DNA of 12,395 bases from Acidobacteriota bacterium (GTDB taxonomy: Bacteria; Acidobacteriota; Vicinamibacteria; Vicinamibacterales; UBA2999). Shown piece by piece: positions 6,856 through 12,395 of the stretch. The notes under the pieces were generated by a model. That model ran no database searches, was not told the DNA's origin, and saw nothing but the letters and a program-made list of their open reading frames with translations. The stretch is taken from contig JADZBZ010000057.1 of NCBI GenBank assembly GCA_020851835.1, positions 1 through 12,395 of the forward strand, in the 5' to 3' direction. A program made the position numbers and the translations under genes. Every line of letters starts with the position of its first letter. The first letter of the stretch is position 1.

Positions 6856-6918
6856 GGGGGGCTGGCGCCACTATGTGATGCCGGGTCTAGAGCTTACACC
6901 GTTTTCCCAAACTTCATC

Positions 6919-6922
6919 GGAG
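6919..6922 (+). promoter_or_regulatory. Ribosome binding site deciding the GTG start
   Basis: GGAG with a 7 nt spacer before GTG at 6930. Confidence 0.6.
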
Positions 6923-6929
6923 CGATACC

Positions 6930-7928
6930 GTGATCGAGGTGGATCACCTCTCAATACGCTACGGGCCCTTCACCGCCGTAGACGACGTCAGTTTTCGCGT
7001 CGAGTCCGGGCAGATTCTCGGCTTTCTCGGCCCCAACGGGGCGGGGAAGACCACGACCATGCGCATCATCACCGGGTACATACCGGCCACGAGCGGCCGG
7101 GCGACGGTGGCCGGGTACGACGTCTTCGAGCAGCCGCTCGAGGCCAAGCGGCGCACCGGCTACCTGCCGGAAGTACCGCCGCTCTACCCGGACATGACCG
7201 TGCGCGAGTACCTGACCTTCGTCGCCAAGATCAAGGGCCTGCGGTCCCACATCCGGGACCGCGTGGACGAGGTGATGAAGCGCACGTGGGTGGCCGACAT
7301 GGCGGACCGCCATTGCGCCAAGCTCTCGAAGGGCTACAAGCAGCGCGTCGGGCTGGCGCAGGCAATCATCCACAACCCCGACGTGCTCGTGCTCGACGAG
7401 CCGACCGCGGGTCTCGACCCAAGGCAGATCATCGAGACGCGGCAGCTCATCCGCGAGCTCGCCGGCACGCACACCATCGTGCTCAGTACGCACATCCTCC
7501 CCGAAGTATCGCAGACCTGTCAGCGTGTGGTCATCATCAACAAGGGCCGCGTCGTCGCGGTCGACTCTCCCGAGAACCTGACGTCGCGGATGCAGGGCGC
7601 CTCAACCATTTTCGTGCAGGCGGACGGTCCGGTAGCCGACGTGCAGAGCACGCTGCAGAACCTGCGGGGCGTGACGCGCGTCTCGTCGGCCGACCCGAGA
7701 ACGGGCCCGGCCACCTTCGAGGTCGACGCCGAGAAGGGCGTGGACGTGCGGCGCGAGATTGCCTCGTCCATCGTCTCGCGCGGATGGGGGCTGCTCGAGA
7801 TGCGTCCCCTCCGCATGAGCCTCGAGGACATCTTCCTCAGCGTCATCACCGAGGAACCGACGGCGCCTCCCGGCGCGCCCGGCGCGGCGGCGGGCGAGGA
7901 TCAGGTAGCGGAGGCGACCCATGCGTAA
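6930..7928 (+). CDS. ABC transporter ATP-binding protein, GldA-like
   Basis: The protein is 332 residues, GTG start. It is the cytoplasmic ATPase that drives the permease encoded next. Walker A is GPNGAGKTT (34-42), the Q-loop position reads YLPE (78-81), as in many ABC-2 export ATPases, the signature is LSKGYKQR (132-139), Walker B is VLVLDEP (152-158), the D-loop is AGLD (160-163) and the H-loop is H188. After about residue 220 comes a C-terminal domain typical of GldA/NosF/CcmA-type ATPases (one segment is MRPLRMSLEDIFLSV), then a Pro/Ala tail. It overlaps the permease gene by 8 bp. The neighbours (GldF-like and GldG-like) make the Gld-type assignment stronger than the ATPase sequence alone would. 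Confidence 0.93.
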   Translation: MIEVDHLSIRYGPFTAVDDVSFRVESGQILGFLGPNGAGKTTTMRIITGYIPATSGRATVAGYDVFEQPLEAKRRTGYLPEVPPLYPDMTVREYLTFVAKIKGLRSHIRDRVDEVMKRTWVADMADRHCAKLSKGYKQRVGLAQAIIHNPDVLVLDEPTAGLDPRQIIETRQLIRELAGTHTIVLSTHILPEVSQTCQRVVIINKGRVVAVDSPENLTSRMQGASTIFVQADGPVADVQSTLQNLRGVTRVSSADPRTGPATFEVDAEKGVDVRREIASSIVSRGWGLLEMRPLRMSLEDIFLSVITEEPTAPPGAPGAAAGEDQVAEATHA

Positions 7929-8688
7929 CATCCTCGCCATTGCCGGCAAGGAACTGCGGGGCTACTTCGCCTCGCCCATCGGCTACGTGCTGGTCGGCTT
8001 CTACGCCCTGCTCTTCGGGTGGTTCTTCTACACGCTGGTCGCGTTCTTCGAGCGCCAGAGCATGCAGATGGCGATGGGCGGTCAGGGCGGATCGCTCAAC
8101 ATCAATCAGATGCTGGTGGCGCCCCTGCTGATGAACGCCACGGTCATCATGCTGCTGGTGTTCCCGCTCATCACCATGCGTACCTATGCAGAGGAAAAGC
8201 GTTCGGGCACGATGGAGCTGCTCCTCACCTCGCCCATCACCGACTGGCAGATCATCCTGGGCAAGTTCATCGGCGCGCTGGGCCTTTACGCCGCGATGCT
8301 CGCGGTGACGGTGGTTCACATGGGCGTCCTGTTCGTGTTCGGTACGCCCGAGTGGAAGCCGATTGCGACCGGCTACCTGGGCCTGCTGCTGATGGGCGGC
8401 AGCTTCCTGTCCCTGGGCCTGTTCATCTCGAGTCTGACGCGAAACCAGATCGTGGCCGGCATGATCACGTTCTCGGTCTTCCTGCTGCTGTGGGTCATCA
8501 ACTGGGTGTCCTCGTTCGTGGGGCCCACGGCGCAGGCCGTGCTCAACACCCTGTCGGTGACCGAGCACTTCGACGATTTCGCCAAGGGCATCATCGATAC
8601 CAAGCACCTCGTGTACTACCTGAGCTTCATCGCCATGGGCCTCTTCCTGACGATGAAGTCGGTGGACAGCGAGCGGTGGAGGGGCTGA
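7921..8688 (+). CDS. ABC-2 type permease, GldF-like
   Basis: The protein is 255 residues with about six hydrophobic segments (about 21-43, 66-86, 117-140, 150-170, 178-196 and 228-247). It forms the membrane channel of the ABC complex. The N-terminal KELRGYFASPIGYV (10-23) and the cytoplasmic EEKRSGTMELLLTSPI (91-106) are hallmarks of the GldF/NosY-like ABC-2 permeases. The ATG lies inside the end of the ATPase gene, with GGAGG 6 nt ahead, so the two should be made in step. A frame extending upstream of the next gene runs through this one and is not real. Confidence 0.92.
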   Translation: MRNILAIAGKELRGYFASPIGYVLVGFYALLFGWFFYTLVAFFERQSMQMAMGGQGGSLNINQMLVAPLLMNATVIMLLVFPLITMRTYAEEKRSGTMELLLTSPITDWQIILGKFIGALGLYAAMLAVTVVHMGVLFVFGTPEWKPIATGYLGLLLMGGSFLSLGLFISSLTRNQIVAGMITFSVFLLLWVINWVSSFVGPTAQAVLNTLSVTEHFDDFAKGIIDTKHLVYYLSFIAMGLFLTMKSVDSERWRG

Positions 8689-8696
8689 AGCGGGTC

Positions 8697-10322
8697 ATGA
8701 GCACCGAAACCAAACGGACGAACAAGGGCGCGCCGACCGTTTTCGGCGTCATCGGCTGGATCGGCACCCTGCTGGTCTTCGCCTCGGTGGGCATTCGCTT
8801 TCTGCGCCCCGAGTGGGCGCAGTATCAGCAGTACCTGGCCTGGGGCGGGCTGGCGCTGGTGCTGGTGTACCTGCTCGGGCAATGGCGCGACGTCGCCACC
8901 TTCTACCAGGGCCGCAGTGCGCGCTACGGCACGCTCTCGGTCGTGAGTATTCTCGTCTTCGCCGCCATCCTCGTGGCGATCAACTACCTGGCCTCGCGCG
9001 AGAACAAGCGATGGGATCTGACGGCCAACCAGGTGTACAGCCTGTCGGCGCAATCCATCAAGGTACTGCAGAGTCTCGACGCGCCCGTGAAGTTCACGGT
9101 GTTCGATCGCGAACTGGCGCTCGACGGCTACCGCGACCGGCTCGAGGAGTACGCGTATCACTCGTCGAACGTCCAGACCGAGTACATCGACCCCGAGAAG
9201 AACCCCCTGCGCGCCAAGGCGGCGGACATCCAGTCGCTCGGTACCATCCTCGTCGAGTACAAGGGCCGCACCGAGCGGGTGACGAGCACCGACGAGCAGA
9301 ACATCACCAACGCCCTGATCAAGGCCGTGACCGGCGAGACCCGCAAGGTGTACTTCACGCAGGGACACGGCGAGAAGAACACCGAGAGCTCGGACCGAAG
9401 CGGCTACAGCGCCATCGGCCAGGCGCTCGGGTCCGACAACTACGGCGTCGAGAAGCTCGTGCTCGCGCAAGCGGGTGCCGTGCCCGCCGACGCCACCGTG
9501 CTGGTGATTGCCGGCCCGCAGACCGACTTCCTCCAGCCCGAGGTCGACGCGCTGAAGAGCTATGTCGGCAAGGGCGGCAAGGTGATGGCCCTGATCGATC
9601 CGCCAGACCCGAACCGGAGCGGCACGCCGCTGCTCGACGCGTTCCTGCACGACTGGGGCTTCGACATCGGTTCGAACATCGTCGTCGACGCGAGCGGCAT
9701 CGGCCAGATTCTGGGCACCGATGCGTCGGTGCCGGTCGCCGCCAGCTACCCGGCCCACCCGATTACGACCAATTTCCAGCTGATGACCGCCTTTCCGCTG
9801 GCGCGCTCGGTGGAGGCGGTGGAGGGCGGCGTGAACGGCCACACGCCGCAGCCGATCGTGCAGACCAGCCCTCAGAGCTGGGCCGAGGCCGACGTGGCGG
9901 GGCTGAGCGAGAACGACGGCCGGGTTGAGCTGAACCCCGACAAGGGGGACAAGGCGGGACCGATTTCGCTGGGCGCTGCCGTCTCGGCGCCGGCCACCGA
10001 CGCGCCGCCCGCCGACGCCAAGCCGGAGGGGGCCGAGGGCGAGACGCCGCGCACGCCCGAGTCGCGCATCGTGGTGATCGGCGACTCGGACTTCGCGTCT
10101 AACGGCGTGCTGGGCGTGCAGGGCAACCGTGACTTCTTCATGAACGCCGTCAACTGGCTGGCGCAGCAGGAGAACCTTATCGCCATCCGCCCGCGCGAGC
10201 CCGAGGACCGACGGCTGACGCTCACGGCTGACCAGCAGAACCTGATCTTCCTGCTCTCGGTGCTCCTGCTGCCCGGCCTCGTGTTCGCGGCAGGCGTCTA
10301 CTCCTGGTACGGGAGGCGGTAG
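8697..10322 (+). CDS. GldG-like ABC auxiliary protein
   Basis: The protein is 541 residues from the ATG at 8697, 8 nt after the permease stop. GGAGG stands 14 nt ahead, which is rather far. The open frame extends back to 8019, but that part overlaps the permease and lacks homology. TM helices lie at 15-33, 47-61 and 79-98. A large periplasmic part follows, starting with LTANQVYSLS (108-117), with QGHGE (222-226) and a Rossmann-like domain similar to GldG/IFT52-type proteins. A closing TM (516-535) leaves a short cytoplasmic end. Residues about 430-456 form a Pro/Ala/Glu linker before IVVIGDSDF, probably a lineage-specific insertion. In Bacteroidota GldG pairs with GldA and GldF and is needed for gliding and type IX secretion; here its role is unknown. 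Confidence 0.88.
   Translation: MSTETKRTNKGAPTVFGVIGWIGTLLVFASVGIRFLRPEWAQYQQYLAWGGLALVLVYLLGQWRDVATFYQGRSARYGTLSVVSILVFAAILVAINYLASRENKRWDLTANQVYSLSAQSIKVLQSLDAPVKFTVFDRELALDGYRDRLEEYAYHSSNVQTEYIDPEKNPLRAKAADIQSLGTILVEYKGRTERVTSTDEQNITNALIKAVTGETRKVYFTQGHGEKNTESSDRSGYSAIGQALGSDNYGVEKLVLAQAGAVPADATVLVIAGPQTDFLQPEVDALKSYVGKGGKVMALIDPPDPNRSGTPLLDAFLHDWGFDIGSNIVVDASGIGQILGTDASVPVAASYPAHPITTNFQLMTAFPLARSVEAVEGGVNGHTPQPIVQTSPQSWAEADVAGLSENDGRVELNPDKGDKAGPISLGAAVSAPATDAPPADAKPEGAEGETPRTPESRIVVIGDSDFASNGVLGVQGNRDFFMNAVNWLAQQENLIAIRPREPEDRRLTLTADQQNLIFLLSVLLLPGLVFAAGVYSWYGRR
10311..10316 (+). promoter_or_regulatory. Ribosome binding site of DUF4340 gene
   Basis: GGGAGG within the last codons of the gldG-like gene, 9 nt before the ATG at 10326; it fits coupled translation. 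Confidence 0.6.
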
Positions 10323-10325
10323 ATC

Positions 10326-11711
10326 ATGCGGGGTCTGGGATCCACTGTTGCGCTGGTCGTGGTGCTGGCCGGACTGGGCGCCTACATCTACTTCGTCGAT
10401 TCGAACAAGCCCGCGTCAGGGGTCGAGCCCAACGAGAAGGTCTTCGCGGCGGTCGAGGCCGGGCAGATCACCGAAGTGCGCCTCACCACCGGCGGCGAAA
10501 CCACCGTGCTGGTGAAGAAGGAGGGCGGCTGGCAGGTGGCCGAACCGGCCGCCACCGAGGCCGACCCGACCGAGGCGTCCAGCCTGGCTACCAACATCGC
10601 ATCGATGGAGCAGACGCGGGTGGTGGACGACAACGCCGCCGACCTCGCGCCGTATGGCCTGGCCGAGCCCAGAATCAAACTGGCGTTCAAGGCCGAGGGC
10701 GACAAGAGCGGTGAGGTGTACCTGGGTGACAAGACGCCCACCCAAGGCGACATCTACGCGATGAAGCCCGGCACCACGCGCGTGTTCCTGGTTTCTTCGT
10801 ACCTGGAGACCACCTTCGACAAGAAGCCATTCGACCTGCGCGACAAGCGCGTCGTGAAGTTCGAGCGAGACAAGGTGGACAGCCTTGAACTGACGCGTGG
10901 GCGAAACACGCTCGAGCTGTCGCGGACAGGAAGCGACTGGGCGGTCACGGAACCCGTCACCGGCCGCGCCGACTACGCGTCCGTCGAGGGACTTCTGACA
11001 CGGATGTCCACGGCGGGCATGGCGTCGATTGTGGCCGACGTGGCCACCGACCTGAAGCCGTACGGCCTCGAGTCGCCCGACATGCGCATCACGCTCGGGG
11101 CCGGCAGCGGCCAGACCGTGCTCGAGATTGGCGGCACGAGCGAAGGCGGCCAGCGCTACGCGCGCGACAAGGCGCGCCAGATGGTCTTCACGCTCGACAC
11201 GACGCTGGCTGACGACCTGACCAAGCCCTTCGATGACTACCGGGCGAAGGACCTGTTTGCGTCGCGGCCGTTTTCGACCGACCGCCTCCGCATCACGCGG
11301 GCCACCGGCGGAGCGCCGGCGACGTGGGCCTTCGCCAAGACGACGGCCGAGGGCGGCGACACCTGGAAGGTCACGCCCGACGGCGGCCAGGCCGCCGACG
11401 TGGACCGCGCCAGGATGGACGACCTGCTCAACAAGCTGTCGGCCTTGCGTGTAACCGTGTTCGTGGACCCGGCGCGGCGTGCCGGCCTCGATCGGCCGGC
11501 GCTGAACGTCGGGGTCAGCTACGACGGTGGGAAGTTCGAGCGCGTGAAGGTGGGCCGCGTGGGCACGCAGTACTTCGGCAACCGCGAGGGCGAACAGGCC
11601 ACGGGCGAGGTCGATACCGCTGCGGTCGATGCCGCGCTGCAGGCGCTCGACGCCGCGCTCGTACCGCCGGCGCCCGTGCCAACGCCCACGCCGGAAGCCC
11701 CCAAGCAGTGA
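10326..11711 (+). CDS. DUF4340 protein with three repeated modules
   Basis: The protein is 461 residues with an N-terminal TM (5-24) and the rest predicted outside the inner membrane. The function of DUF4340 is not established; it is commonly found after GldG-like genes. Three divergent copies of a beta-rich module are visible. Copy 1 has GGWQVAEP (67-74) and PYGL (109-112). Copy 2 has SDWAVTEP (203-210) and PYGL (245-248). Copy 3 has DTWKVTPDG (345-353) and a more degenerate AGLDRP further on. It ends in a Pro-rich tail. The start is 3 nt after the preceding stop. It probably works on the outer face of the Gld-type complex (inferred from linkage). Confidence 0.9.
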   Translation: MRGLGSTVALVVVLAGLGAYIYFVDSNKPASGVEPNEKVFAAVEAGQITEVRLTTGGETTVLVKKEGGWQVAEPAATEADPTEASSLATNIASMEQTRVVDDNAADLAPYGLAEPRIKLAFKAEGDKSGEVYLGDKTPTQGDIYAMKPGTTRVFLVSSYLETTFDKKPFDLRDKRVVKFERDKVDSLELTRGRNTLELSRTGSDWAVTEPVTGRADYASVEGLLTRMSTAGMASIVADVATDLKPYGLESPDMRITLGAGSGQTVLEIGGTSEGGQRYARDKARQMVFTLDTTLADDLTKPFDDYRAKDLFASRPFSTDRLRITRATGGAPATWAFAKTTAEGGDTWKVTPDGGQAADVDRARMDDLLNKLSALRVTVFVDPARRAGLDRPALNVGVSYDGGKFERVKVGRVGTQYFGNREGEQATGEVDTAAVDAALQALDAALVPPAPVPTPTPEAPKQ

Positions 11712-12395
11712 CGGGAGACTGGAGCGGTCGGGCTGCCGCCTCCGCTCCTGCACCGGCGGCCGCAAGGCCAGCCCGCCCGGTGGAGGCGCCCGCGGCCCCG
11801 CTTCCTGCCCCGTCAGCGCCATCCGCGCCATCTGCGGCCCTCGTCGGTTGCATCATCTGCGTCGTCTTCAGCGTCACCTGCGCCTCACGCCAGGCGCCGG
11901 CACCTCGGCCTCCGGCGGCGCCGGAGCACCGTGCGCTCTCGGCGTCGGAGCAACTCCGCGCCGATCTCGGCGCTGTCTTCGCCCTGCCCTCCGTGTCGAA
12001 TGCACACCTCGGCGTGCTCGTCCGGTCGCTGCACACCGGCGACACGCTCTTCGCGATGAACGAGCGCCGCATGCTGGTGCCCGCGTCGAACCAGAAACTG
12101 CTGACCGCGGCCGTGGCGGCGCGCACGCTGGGCTGGGACTATCGCTACACAACGCGCCTGCTGGCCACCGGCAAGGTCGACGCCAGCGGCACGCTCGACG
12201 GCGATCTGATCGTCGTCGGTGGCGGCGATCCCACCATCAACCCTCGCCATCCCCTCAGATGGGCGATTCTGGACGACTGGGCGGCGCGCGTGGCGGCGCG
12301 CGGCGTGCGGATCATCGGCGGACATCTCATCGGAGACGACAGCGCGTTCGCGGAGCCCGGCTGGGGCTCGGGCTGGTCGTGGGAGGACCTGGTCA
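11708..12395 (+). CDS. dacB: PBP4/DacB-type D-alanyl-D-alanine carboxypeptidase (3' end cut by window edge)
   Basis: The frame is open from GTG 11708 to the right edge (229 codons), no stop. It belongs to the S13 peptidase family, which trims or cleaves peptidoglycan peptides in the periplasm. Residues 1-43 are Ala/Pro-rich, then a hydrophobic run (44-57) with a Cys at 58 forms a signal or anchor. A lipoprotein site (VTC58) is possible but poor. The catalytic SNQK (SxxK; S127, K130) follows PA, and GDLIVVGGGDPTIN is typical of PBP4. The SxN and KTG motifs would lie outside the window. The GTG overlaps the DUF4340 stop (GTGA). The start is uncertain, because GTG 11783 would also keep the hydrophobic run. 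The gene may be co-regulated with the ABC system. Confidence 0.88.
   Translation, partial: MTGDWSGRAAASAPAPAAARPARPVEAPAAPLPAPSAPSAPSAALVGCIICVVFSVTCASRQAPAPRPPAAPEHRALSASEQLRADLGAVFALPSVSNAHLGVLVRSLHTGDTLFAMNERRMLVPASNQKLLTAAVAARTLGWDYRYTTRLLATGKVDASGTLDGDLIVVGGGDPTINPRHPLRWAILDDWAARVAARGVRIIGGHLIGDDSAFAEPGWGSGWSWEDLV

Noticed and set aside
8019..8696. In-frame upstream extension of the GldG-like ORF
   Set aside because: It overlaps the permease gene, whose frame has the ABC-2 motifs; the extension is low-complexity shadow.
8616..9842. 408-codon minus-strand ORF
   Set aside because: It is antisense to the GldG-like gene, His/Arg/Gly-rich, and has no family features.
10416..11831. 471-codon minus-strand ORF
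   Set aside because: It is antisense to the DUF4340 gene, has no recognisable domain, and is typical of GC-rich antisense frames.

Overview
The window is a GC-rich (roughly two-thirds G+C or more by eye), densely packed bacterial chromosomal segment with about eleven protein genes and no RNA gene, CRISPR array or insertion sequence that I can see. The combination of a Gld-type ABC system with a DUF4340 protein, a LysW-like zinc ribbon beside larE, a receiver-PilZ regulator and an S45 acylase, together with the high GC, suggests a soil or environmental Acidobacteriota (Vicinamibacteria-like) genome. That assignment is inference only; no phylogenetic marker gene is present.

Region 1 (1-1121, minus strand): a two-gene unit with a small LysW-like zinc-ribbon protein that has an extremely acidic tail, followed by larE (ATP-dependent sulfur transferase), whose last codons run off the left edge. 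The larE reading frame continues back into the zinc-ribbon gene, and its only nearby ATG lies inside the Asp/Glu tail. Region 2 (1112-1873, plus): a receiver-PilZ protein, transcribed divergently from an AT-rich patch that seems to hold overlapping promoters for both directions.

Region 3 (1878-4223, minus): a metal-resistance operon. A CadC/SmtB-type ArsR repressor carries both known metal sites, and a perfect 10-2-10 palindrome covers its start codon. It overlaps by 4 bp (ATGA) a Zn/Cd/Pb-exporting P1B-type ATPase. Region 4 (4299-6803, minus): a membrane-anchored or secreted N-terminal-nucleophile acylase of the penicillin/cephalosporin/AHL acylase family, with a TTG start.

Region 5 (6827-12395, plus): a tightly coupled operon. 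A GldA-like ATPase, a GldF-like ABC-2 permease, a GldG-like membrane-anchored auxiliary protein, a DUF4340 protein with three repeated modules and a PBP4/DacB-type D,D-carboxypeptidase (cut by the right edge) are joined by overlaps or very short gaps. The operon suggests an envelope-located ABC machine co-expressed with a peptidoglycan-trimming enzyme. This is the most interesting system in the window. Its parts belong to named families, but its substrate and role outside gliding Bacteroidota are not settled to my knowledge.
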